DNA of 64,000 nt from Symbiodinium natans (taxonomy: Eukaryota; Sar; Dinophyceae; Suessiales; Symbiodiniaceae): positions 189,716-253,715 of the forward strand of contig CAJNDS010002714.1 in the NCBI GenBank assembly GCA_905221605.1, written 5' to 3'. Shown here piece by piece: positions 36,201-48,200 of the stretch (position 1 is its first letter; every line of letters begins with the position of its first letter). The notes under the pieces are model-generated. The model saw only the letters and a list, made by a program, of their open reading frames with translations, did not search any database and was not told the origin of the DNA. A program made the translations under genes and the position numbers.

Positions 36201-39200
36201 TGTTCAAGGCGTGCCGCTAGAGTGTGTAGATGATCTTTGAGACTCAATGGACTCCCCGAATGAGAAGGTCAAGATTCAAGTTTTCTGCGTTTCTGGGTCA
36301 CAAGGGGTGGGTGGCCCACTGTGCCGAACCTGTCAGCAACGAATGCAAGCGCTTGCAGGCCGTTCTGAATTATCTGCTCGCCACGCACCAGGCAATCTTG
36401 AATAAAGATTTTTTCGATTGCTGCATGTGGCTGCTGTGACAAGATCTCGGTGGAACGCTCTTGCTTCGTAAGCGGAAGCCAAGCAAGAATGTCCTAAGTC
36501 CCCGACCTACACATACGACTTCAGATTAAGTCCCCGACGTACACAGTATTTTGCAAGCTATTGCGATCATCCAGGCATTGGGTTGAGGGTGCGAGGACCT
36601 TCTCACTTTCCTCTTCTTGGGTCAGTGTGTGTGTGTGTGTGTGTGTTACGCCCCCAAGAAACCATATCAAGGACTACTCTGGAACCCTTCGCCTTTGACT
36701 TTTGGTGGCTTTCCATGGTCATTGCTTGTTTCTTTTGAGCGTAACGCTGCAATTGGGTTACCAAAAAGCACAGAAACAACTGTATGTGGTGGGCGTCTTT
36801 GCCCAAGACATCGTCCTACGAGTCGTCTAGAAATCCCTTCAACTGATGGCGGCTTTCTATTCCAAGCTCTTGCATGTCCTAGCACAGTATTCTCCTCTTC
36901 CAAAAAGTTTAAGTTCTTCTGGTCCACCTTTACGTTGTAGTTATCCTGAGGACAACCATCTTATGCCCACCACATGAATCCATTAAGAACCCTTGACAAG
37001 AACTCTCTTATTCAAAAACTGTTTCAATTCTGGGATTAAGAGAACGCATCTTCGAGATGAGGGAGAACAGAACACGGAGAAATTCCTGCCAATCTTTCGT
37101 CAACTCTGGGTTGCTTCTTCATCTAGTTCAGTATGCCCTTTTCTGTTGGATCCCTTAAGATGCATAAGCTAAAGGGGTATGAGGAAGAACGAAGTAACCG
37201 ATAGCTAGCCCACCATCCTGTGGTAGCTGGTTTAACGAGTTCATGGGTGCTCCACCTACATCTTATGCAAAAGAAGCGAGAAGAAGAAGACTCGATCGGA
37301 ACAGCATAAACCTAGAACGGACCTATGTCCCTGCAAAACCGCGAGCTTGCGGACTTCAGATGTTTCCATCTTGTTAATGGTTGGTGTTCGCATGAAGAAT
37401 CATGAGTAAGATAAGCGGCCGTGCAAAATTAATAGGACCGGAAAGAGGAGAACTACTAGTGCATCTTTACAGTAGTCATAGGCAAGCGTGCACCCAATAG
37501 CTCCCACTTCCTGTGGCTCCACGTGACACACGCGGATAGCAACTTTACTGGCACAGGCGCAGGAGCAGAAGCAAGCAGCCGCTGCTGCTGCTGCTGTTGC
37601 TGCCTACCGACTCTTGTCTTCATGTGGATGTTTTGTTTTCGGACCCCTCGAATGAGACGCATCTGAGGAAGCAGCCAAGCAGGCAACGAAAGCGACGCCG
37701 ACAACAGCACCGGCAACAGCACCGACAACAGCACTGACAACAGCACCGACAACAGCACTGACAGCAGTACCGGCAACAGCACCGCCAACAGCACCGACAA
37801 CAGTACCGACAGCAGTACCGACAACAGTACCGACAACAGCACTGGCAACAGCACTGGCAACAGCACTGGCAACAACAGCGACAGCAATGTCACTGTCAGC
37901 GCTGACAGCAACAGCACTTCTAACAGCAGCGACGTCAACGGTACTGACAGCAATAGCACTGAAGGCAACAGTACTGGCAATAGCAGCGACAATGGCACTG
38001 AGGGTGCCAATAGCACGAACGCAACATCAGCTGACAACGACACTGACAGCAACAGCACGGCTGGCAACAGTTCCGGCAACACTACCTTGGAGACAAATGC
38101 CACCAGCAGCAACAGCAGCAACGCCAGCAATGCAACAGACAATGCCACAGAGGCGACTAATGTTACGAACGAAGCCGGCAGCCTCCTGGTGGCATTGACA
38201 CGTCATGCTTAAAGGCTTAAGGGATCTTGGAGCGAGGAAGTGCTTCGGGCTGAAAGTACATGGGGGCTTACGAAAATAGGGACCCCCCGATAAAGATCCG
38301 CTAATTGTAGGATCCTGTACGAATAATCTAATGAGGACCCCAATAAGGTACCCCTAATTTCGGACACCGCCACATGGATGTTTCTGAAAGCAGGGTTCAA
38401 CCGTAAATTTGTTGAACTGTGCGAGTCAGGAGAGGCAGCTACACATGCCCTCGAACAGAGCATAGCAAGTGTCCGGCCATACCAACTCTCTGTTCTCGGC
38501 CCTGCTTTGCAGTCCTGAGATTGGCCTTCCAGGTGGAGAGCAGGGCAATGAAAGCAAAATAGAAGGAGTGGGTGTGCCGTGGACGCAAGCAGATGATTGT
38601 CTTCAATCAGGATGCAAAGTAGTTCCGCCAACGACAAGATGGCTTCCTAGTGTTTCGAAAAGATACGTTGCTCAAACGCTGGTACACGCTTGCGCGCGGG
38701 CCGTCTCGGCAGCCGGGCCCAATGCGGGGTGCAGCCTCCTGGAGGTGGCACACTGCCGCAGGTAGAACGTTCTGTTTGGTGGACGAGAGTTGTATGTCAC
38801 GTGGTGCAGCACGCGCCATCATGAGTTCAGGAGGTAGGAGGGCTTCAAGGGGGGGGAAGGGGGGCCAGGAAGGTGCCGGGAGTCGCAGCATCGGATTCCG
38901 CAAATTTGCCTAGGGGAAAGGTAAGAGACCAGATCCTCGTCTGCTTGTTCTGGACGCCTCTCGGCCCGAAGCCGAGGCGAATTTCCGCTATAGACCCCGC
39001 CGTCCGTCACAAGCGGTTGAAGTTCGACAGAAGAGTCGTTGTAGGCGTTAAGAAAACAACTTTGCGACCATGCCTGTGAGAAGCGCGAGTACTTGTAAAC
39101 GCTTGCGCGCGCCGCCTCGGCAGCCGGGCCGGTCCCAGGACAGGAAAGGAGGAAAGAGGGTTTCGCAAAAAAAGGGGAGGAAGGCAGAGTGGGTGGGGGG

Positions 39201-42200
39201 GGGGGGTCGGGGGGGGGGGGGGGAGGGGGGGGGGTGAGGGGGGGTGGGGGGGGGTGGGGGGATGGGGGGGGGGTGGGGGGGGTGGGGGTGGGGGTGGGGG
39301 GTTTTTGAGGCACTCCCCCTGTAGGAGCCACCGACAAGCGGGACCCTCCACGGCATCGGTTTGCAGCTCCTCCAAGGGATTGGGGGGGGGTCCCACAGGG
39401 CGGGGGGGGGGGTGGCGTCAGAAAATTTGGTATGGGGGGAAGGGTTGGGTTAGGGGGAAGGAGGCCCGATCCGGGTCTGCTTGTTCCGGACGCTTCTCGG
39501 CAGGAAGCCGAGGCGAATTCTTGAGCAACTACGAGAAGAGCCGTGGCCCAGCGACGTGTTCCCATGCGAGGTTTGCCCGAGTGGAAGGGAATGACTCGGG
39601 TGTGAACACTCCCTAACAGGCCCTAAGAGCCCGACAAATTGACAAAGGTTACATGAGTTTTCTGAGTTCCAGCCCCTGGCCTGTGCCCACTTTGGCAGGC
39701 CTTTCTACCCGATGAAATCGGAGAGTCGGAGCATAGGATTGAAAGACGGTGCTACCTGACTTCCGAGGAAGCCGCGGCTTCGGACAAAGAGGCTGGGGAG
39801 GAGCTCCCTACAACTTGAACACTCTGAAAGACCGTTCAGATACCAGATACTGTCAGATACTTGTATCCTTTGCAGTCTATGTGTTTCATGAATTTCCGGG
39901 TCGAAGTCTTAGTGTACCAGTTTTGAGCTTGCCATTCGATTAGCTTTTTTGTCGCTTGCTGCCAGGGCAACACCTCGTCCGAGAACACCACGAGCGCAGC
40001 AAAGGACGAGAACGCCACGAACGCAAGCAGTTGTCCCTTGCCATGCACATGGGCTTTGAGGACATCTCGTTTGGACCTAGCTCGGAGGTGTACTGTTGTG
40101 AACCTGCCATGCGGCTCACATGTGCGACGTCGATGTAACGTGTAAGCTTTGCTCAGAGTCTCAGCAGCTTCGCCTGGTATGCTCAAGAGGGAGTCCTGAG
40201 CTTCGATGGGCAAAGCACTTCGACAATTTGCAGCTCCTCCATTCCTCCATCCCAAGCCCTACAAAGTCCCCTCGCTGACTGAGGATCTGAGAAGCGTTTA
40301 GGTGCGACAAGGGCACCGAAGTGGATTTGGCGAAGTGACTGTCCTGTGGAAAATGTCACAAGATGCTAGCAAGCAACAACCAACTAAAGCTTCGACGGTT
40401 TGTGCTGTGCAGCATTTTCCACAATGCTTGCTTTGGCAGACGGCTCTTAGCGCTGAGGGTCGAGATGACAAGCAGCGGGGTGTCGGACGCCTTTAGTCTC
40501 TGACATCCGGTGCTCCTTAGTGCTCCTTAGTGCTCCTTTGTGCTCCGGAGCGCTCCTTAGTGCTCCTGTGCCCGCTTGGCCCAACCATGTTCCACTACAC
40601 CCTTAGAAAAGCCCAGGGCTTTGCTGCGATCGAGGCAGATGCGGTCCAGGAAGCTGGTCACAACCGTGTCTCACCGCTTGAGCATCAGTTTTGGTCACCT
40701 TGCGCCAGTAGGTGTGCAAGTACACGGAGATACCGTTGGCTGAGATTGTACCTGCAGCTCTACACCGAAAGCTCCCCGAAGTAACCCCGCAGATAGGTGC
40801 AGAAATTACAGCCACATCCCACGAGAAATCTGCACGTCAGCGGGGGCTTGTTTTGCTGGTGCCAGAAGCGCAGTGGAAACAAAAAGCTTCTGCAAATTAT
40901 GCGGCCGAACACGTCTCTCAGGCCAATTCTCCTGTAGTGGTGCAAAGGTTCAGGGCCATGCCTGCAGAGTGTACTGAAGGTCTGCGACTTGGACCGGAAG
41001 GATGTGAACTTCGACCTGATCAAGGCACACATGTCATGCTCCCAAGGGTGAAGCCGGAAGGCTGAATCCTGAGCGAAACCCGAACCGCTGAACCGACAAG
41101 CCATCCCGGGCGGATTTCTTCTCCGGTAGGTCAAGGGCATGGACGCACACCGGCATGGTCTGCACTGTGAGAGTAAGAGACCAACATGCATCCGTCACTG
41201 GAGCCCTGCACCCCTGTGTCTCGCCGGAGGTGGAGGGCAAGGTGGGTGGAAAGCTCGAGGAGTCCGGGCATAAGAGAAACCCAAGAATGGGTGCGCAGGG
41301 GGCTGGGGCCAAAGGGAGGCTTACAGGCTTAGAAGGTTGATGGCTGATCACGTCGGCTCCAGCGTTTAGGAACTCCACATCCGAGGCTGCAAGCCCCGAA
41401 ACCTGTGACTCGAACCTGAGATCCGCAGGACACCTGCCTGATCCAGGGCATTGTTGTCGACAAAGACTTCAGCCATCCTCAGATGCCGAAGAAGGTCCAG
41501 GCGGGCTCTCTGCACCTTTGAGTTCTGATTTCTAACAGCCTGGGCACACTGAAGTGCGAACCCTAAACCCTAAGCCCTAAACCCTATAAACCCTAAACCC
41601 TAAACCCTATACCCTGAACCCTAACCCATAGATCCCGGGCGCTGGAGGATGCCAAAATGGCCATCCTCACCTGCCCCTTCGAGCCCCCCAAGCCGCTTGG
41701 CCGAAGCTTGCAGAGGGCTCCCTGTAGCGCTGGCAGAGGCGGTTTGTGTTGCAGCTACCCTGAGAGACTCCTTCTCGTCATGCTGGATCATGAAAGACTC
41801 TGGTGCAACTGCGCAGAGGGTCTTCAGTTAGGCAAGCTCTCAACGGTTCAGAGCTCCGGGTCTTGCTGGATTTCTTGAGCGTTTCGGATGTCCAGACATC
41901 TGCCACAACTCAAGAGCTGTGGTGTTCTTGTGCCCGAGAGCGGTTCTGATGGTCTTCGAGACATGTCGAGGTCGGGGTTCTCAGTTGAGTTTATGACATC
42001 GATGTCTCAGTTGCAAGTTCCTCAGGATGGTAGAGGACGGTCTGCTTCCCTTGTACAACACCACACACACACACAAAGTCCTGCTTGTGGCATGGCTGGC
42101 GCGCACAGCTCTGAGTGCAGCAGTTACATGCAGAGCACACTGTAAGGCCAAAGACCAAGCACAAGCTCGACATCCGCACCGGCGAGGATTACAAGAAGCT

Positions 42201-45200
42201 CTACGAGCACGAGCAGAAGTGCACTGCCCGGTCGATCCTGCAAGCCCAATAGAGTCAATAGAGTGCACAACAGCATCCGATGCTCCTCCATTTCGGATGC
42301 TTCTGAGTCAGTGGATGGCACAGCTGCGTGCCCAGAGTCACGAAAATCTAGGCGCGCTTCTGACAGGTATTTTCGGGAGCAGATTCGACTCATCAAGGAC
42401 CTTGCTAGTGCCACACAGTGAGAGAGAGAGAGAGAGAGAGTGTGTGTGTGTGTGTGTGCGCGCGTGCGTGTGCGCGTGCCTGTGCGCATGCGTCTCCGCT
42501 CTCTTGCCTGCATTTAAGCTTGCTGGCCCACTTCTGGCTAGATTGTCGTACTTTATGAGCCGCAGGTGTGAGTTCACAATATCCTAAGCAGGGGCGTCAA
42601 TAAAGCTTGGACCTATGATTGCACTTTCAAGAGCGCCCTGGCCATGTTGCCTATCAGAATCTATCAGGGTTGTCATGCCAAGTTGTTAAAAAAGATTTCG
42701 AGACAGGAGTCCGGTGCGAATCTGGTGATCTGTCAGTGGGGCTTCGATGACGAGGCGGGCGCATGGGAACAACATCCGAACATCAGGGATCGGTTCAGCC
42801 ATCAGCCAGCCCAGACCTGCAAACGTCGTTGCAAAACCGAAGTCTTTCTTTGTGAAAGAGGCGGCCCGACAACCTTGCATTCCCCAAGCTGATGTGCAAA
42901 GTAACGTGACCACCTTGTCCCAATGAAAGTTCAGCTAGGAGTTCCGGCTTAAATATGCCGTTGTCGAGTAAAGCAAGGTTTTCCTCTCTGAAGACAGGCC
43001 AACCATCTGCTCTTCCAAAACAGCCTTCCAGCAGTCAGGCCAGCTGCACGTACCAGCAGAATCCATAACTATTCAATCTTCTCTTCAAAGTTGCAAGGCC
43101 CTGAATCGTTGGGCAATTTAAGGTATGTTAAGGTTGCTACATGAAAAGTCGAGGAGGCTTCTTGACCAAGCTAGGTGTGACCTCGATTGTCATGCTGCTA
43201 GGTGCGGCTGATGGGAGCACTTCGGTAGCTTGTAGCTTCGACAGCCGGGTGAACGCACCTAGGCAGGGTTGGAGGCAAGACTCCGGGGTATGGGGTGCCG
43301 GGCTTTCAGGTTGCTCGCGCGAGCTAGAAACAAACCTTTGGATGGCTTGCCTGGCAATTGCCCGAATCGAGCGGAAGGCCGAGGCCTGTAGGACTCTTCA
43401 ATGCGGTCCCCCTGTGCTTTCTCAGAACTGTAGTCAGGCACTCCGCTGAAACTCAACGCCTGGGCCTAGACCCCAAGTCCAACATGCTCAGCTCTTGAGG
43501 TGGGTCGGCGGTGTGGAGCTGGAGCTCATTGCAATCGCCACGGGTGGGAGGAAAGTGGGTTCTTTTGCTGGAGAAGTGTCAGGGTTGGCAGCTTCTCGGC
43601 ATGAGGCCTACAGGAGCCTTTAGCTGTGAGGTCAGTCGACTTGTTGAATCGGCAATATCGCTTGAAGTTGCAGGGTAGTGAAAGGACCCTCCACTGTGTT
43701 CACAGGTGCGGGCAGAATCGAGTACACCCGAGCACACACTGCAAGTAATATCGATCGCAACCTTCCGAACCAAAGCCCCCCTGCCAAAAAGACCGGAAGC
43801 ACCCAAGCTCAACCGCCAGGATCGTTCCACGTTTTGAGGAGTTGACTGCCGACAAGCTCGGGAAGGCAGGGGTGCAGAGGGCAGTTGTGGAGCCATACGA
43901 AGTGTTTGTACTTCCGTCAGATCACTCACATCACGAAGACATCTAGTGTCAGGGGATTTGGGGTTTGTCATATCGAGGAGGGTGTTCCACGTTAGGGAAG
44001 GGTCGTACAGGGCACACTCTTCCGAAGAGGAAATTCAAGGCCGAGCCACGCACAGCAACCTCCATGGTCAGCTAGCCGTAGGAAAGCGCAAATCACAGGC
44101 GCGCGAGCAGCAATCATCCCAAGACCCTGTAGCACGAAGAACTTCTGAGGCAATGCCCTCTGCATCTTCCATAAAGCCCCGCCGCAGCCTGGATCCCGCA
44201 GTTCCTAAGCCCCTAAGCCCTAAGCCCTCAGCCTCTGTCCCAAGAGCCTGGAAGCGCCGAGGCTGGGCTGGTGCGTGAGGTCACCTTCGGCACGATGAAA
44301 GAGCAAATGCTCATCATCGAGGTGACGGGGTCAAAAGTCCGGAGATTGAAGTTTGCAGGAGGTGTTAGACGGTGTTCTACGACTTTGTGTTCGGGCAAGA
44401 CTGCATTGGGGGGAGGGGGGGGAACCGTCGATTTTCGAAAGCCGGGGATTTTCGGAGCGACCCAACTCGGCCAGGAGTGTGGCAAGAGCAAAGCGGTCAC
44501 TGTGCTTGTCCGTGGCGGCAACCAGATGGCGGGCCCGGCTTGGTGTGCTTCAGGTACAATGTACTCCATCTCCGGGCTCTATCTTTGGTGGAGGGTGGGT
44601 TTGTTCGGGTGGTGATCTGCCAAGTCCTCGAGCGCAGTTGAACACTGCAGCTTTATGTGGCGAGACTTTGGGCTTCTTTTGGCGGGAGAAGCTGAACTAC
44701 CCAGTCTATATGATAGGATTTAAAGTAGGATAGTGCACGACAGCACGCGCATCACCACCTGCACTATTGTGGTGCGGCCAGAGAGCCATTGAATTGCAAT
44801 CTGCACATTTCGACTTCGTTCTCGGTGGCCGTGCAGGTAGTGGATGAGGCAAAAAGATGTCTCCATGATGCAAACTGCTGCGTCAGGACTCCTGTGTGTT
44901 GCATAAACAATGGCCCAGAACGAGGTTCTTCTTCTCAGACCCGTGAAGCTAGTGATCGGGGTACGGAAGAGCTCTCTTACAGAGGCCCTTGAAGCCCAAG
45001 AACTATTCTGGCAAGAACATGAAAGCCCACTGTCAGATCCCAGTCCCCTATAAGAAACCTTACGCCCCCCCCCCAGCTTGGCGGACCCCAACGCAAAAGA
45101 TCTAGCTCTGTGTAGATCAGATGCTTGAAGCCCAAGATAAGAAGCCCAAGATAAGTTGTCGACCCGCAAGCCGGTGTGGTGGACTTCGGGATTTCAAGTT

Positions 45201-48200
45201 TTCGTTCCCTCTAGATGATCCTGGATGTTCGATCTGGGTTTGTTCGTGCAGGCTTAGGATCGCGCTTTGTGCTGTGTTGTACAGAATGGTAGACGCGGTT
45301 TTGTGCGGAGTGTAGACTGTGCAGTCAGTGCAGTCAGTGTAGTCGATACACATAACTTGCCGTCTGCATCTTGCAGGAATCTAATTCGAGATCCCCGAGT
45401 GGTTCCGGGAGGAGGCTGGGCCAGGCTTCTGCGAGTTGGGTACGTTGGGTACAGCATAATCTCTGTGCGAAGTTGAGTTATCAGTCTGAGTGAGATCCTG
45501 CTGGAAGAGGAGCTAGCGAGATGGCAGCTTCGTTGGCAGTTTTGGCAGCTGCAGACAAGGAGATCATTTTCGCGGTTGGGTTGGGATTTTCTGGTCTGAG
45601 AGTTCAGGAGCCTTGTCAGGTTCCGAGGGAAAGCCGGGCTCGCTGATGGTTTATGTGACAGTGCCCAACGTGACATGATGAGAGAAGAATTGTGCCGGTA
45701 GCGCGTACCCTCAGCGTGTGCGTGAGATCTCAGATCAGCTCGGGGCATGGACTGCAAGGATGTGAGCAAGCAACACCTTCTTAGCTGGAGGAGTGGTCGA
45801 CACACTCCCTTTCGGCCACAGGCCCACCTTACTAGGCACCTGTACGCTCTGGGGCCACCCTCCAGGACTTTCCTATAGGATACCTTGAGAATCAAAGTTT
45901 CCTTCTCGGGCCATGGAGACGCCACGGCGGAAGCCGCGGCCCAGGGAGGATCGGCTGACAGATGAGAAGGTGACCAGGCCGCGAAGAAGCGAGCCACCCG
46001 GCAAAGGATCCGAAATCTTCACGTGAGGAGAGAGACATTGGAGCATGAATTCTTTACCATTCCGGTGTCGTTGTCAATGTGGATTTGCAAGCTTACCGAT
46101 TACCCATGTTGCCGCTCTGGTCTTCTTGACTTTTGAGAGCTTGAGCCAGTGCCTTGATCCCTTAATCCAGACCCGTGTAGTACCTTGACCGCGCCAAGCA
46201 GAGTACCCTTTCCTGAAGTTGCCAGCAATGCCGGCAGGCTAGATCGTGCCAGAACATAATACCTGCTTCAGTAAAGCGTTGCAGGCTAAGCCACCCCAGT
46301 GGCTTTCCCGCAGCCAAGGCTAACTGAGCTGGACAAAGACGCCAGCGGAAAGCTGCAGAAGCCCTCGCAATCAGAGCAGCAGAAGGAGGTTGAAGCAAGC
46401 CTTGCTGAGCGGCTCACACCCGAGCAGCGTGCAAAGTTCACCGACATGTACAAGAAGAAGCTCCAGGGTCTGAAAGCCTTCAGTGCGCGCGGGCCAGGTT
46501 TCCCAAAGCCGTGGAATAACGTAAGATGGATCGAGAAACGGATGGAAATGCACGTTTACTGCATGTAACCTTAGAGCTGGCTAGCCATGGATTGAGCAAG
46601 CACCTGGTACGGCGCAACCTCTTTGGGCTAGCTATGTATTGAGCAGGCACCTGGTACGTGGTCCAGTTCCCTTTTGGCCGCCTCCAGCTGGAGAGGCGCT
46701 GCTTGGTCACTGATTGGCGCATACTTTGTCAGCTTATGCCACTTCCTCGCTTCAGTCCTCAACCGGCCGGGAAATATCCAACAGAGCAAAACAGAGAAGG
46801 GACATATTTGGGCTTGTTAGAAACACCAGAATTTCAGACCTGCTGAGTTGCTCAGATGCCCCTCCGGCCGACTTGAACTTCTCTCAAAAGGCAGACAGGA
46901 TGGTGTTATCTAGCATCGAATGCACCGAGGACTTGCACGTTTCAAAATTCAAGGTACACTCGACGGGTTTCAGCCCCACAGAAATGCGTCGGTGCCTTTC
47001 CATCATCCCCTTATCCAACACCCTGTTGTAGTACCTTGATCCCTAGCAGCTCTAGCATCTTCCTACTATAGCGCTTGGCCAAAGCCCCGCGCCAAGCACC
47101 ACTCTTTGCTGAAGTTGGTCAGAATTCCACTCGACAGCGCACCAGAGCATAATGCCTTCTGTAGTACAGTGTTACAGCCCCGAGCTACCTCAGCTGCTTT
47201 CTCTCGCAACCAAGGCTAACTGAGCCGGACACAGACGCCAGCGTAAAGCCACAGGAACCCTCGCTGTCCGACCAGCCGCAGGAGGCGGGAGCTGCCAGAC
47301 ATTTCAGACACGGAAGCATTGAAAGCTTGGTTTGTTTTTTCACTCTTATCTGTCAGGTCAGCACCTTGCCAGAGGGGTCCGAAGGGTTCCTTGACTTCCA
47401 GATGGCTGGGCAGCTTGGCTGAAATGATCGGCCCTTGCATGAAAGACTCTCAATATCAACCAACGGATCCGGACTCTCAGCAGTTTGCCCCCCAGGAAGA
47501 CCTACCGCATCCTCGACGCTGCTGCCTTCATGCACCTTGCAAGGCACGCTTTCCGCTGAATGTTGAGGCCAATGGGTTTTGAGCTTTGGAATCACTGCTT
47601 TGCAGTGTTTTGCAGTGCAGGAGTCCGGCACTGTCAGTGGCTCCCAATCTGGAGCAGGGCGACAACCTGGAGCCGAAGCGGGATGCAGTCAGCGTGAGCC
47701 CCCGCAAAACGCTTGCGGAGTTCAAGGCGAAGTGGCGGCAAAGTAGAGGAGCTTCAAAGTAGAGCTTCTTCGACTTCAGCGTTGTGGGGTTTACGAAAAC
47801 AGGGGACCCCTAGTATAGATCCCCAAATGGTAGGATTCCCTGAAAATATGAACCCCAAGACGGGGACCCCCATTTTCGGAAACCCCCAGCTGTACATGGT
47901 ACAGTTGGGGTGAAGCACATGACGCTGAGTCCATCCGAGACTGTAGTGTGTCATGTCGGGGGAAGCTTCCGGAAAGCTTCCTACGTTTGAGGCCTCAGCT
48001 GGGTGAGGTTCTCTTTAGCACAAAGCCATGTGTGAGCTTCCGGGGAAAGAAAAGAGACAGGGTGGTGACCTGCGAATCGGGTTGCAAGGGGCGTGAGCTG
48101 GCAGAATTTGTTCAAGCGTCATGCCCCAAGCTTCCGACATGTAGAAAGCGTGCTCCCCCCTGCATTGCTGCTGATGTGCTTTGCACTGCTTTGAGAATTT

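Larger units (their letters stand above)
20030..40979 (+). other. CCT5 intron 10 (20,950 bp) hosting other genes
   Basis: Exon 10 ends ...SVDAVLA and exon 11 begins [15 protein letters not shown], which align to the family AVLAVADLERRDVN with no gap. Everything between is therefore one intron of CCT5 on this molecule. It carries an RS/KH gene, a sequon-array gene, a possible organelle-derived block, two telomere-like tracts and a duplicated G-rich segment. Confidence 0.85.

Noticed and set aside
35608-36240. 210-codon + ORF
   Set aside because: An alternative frame in its middle gives a better spliced exon (35727-35801), and the ORF includes a Pro/Ser homopolymer-like stretch from a C-rich tract.
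37456-38148. 230-codon Leu/Val-rich minus-strand ORF
   Set aside because: It is the antisense shadow of the Asn-Ser-Thr codons. The + frame keeps sequons while varying the spacers, so + is the coding strand.
38819-39565. 248-codon minus ORF with poly-Pro
   Set aside because: It is produced by the G-rich island; reading G runs antisense always gives Pro.
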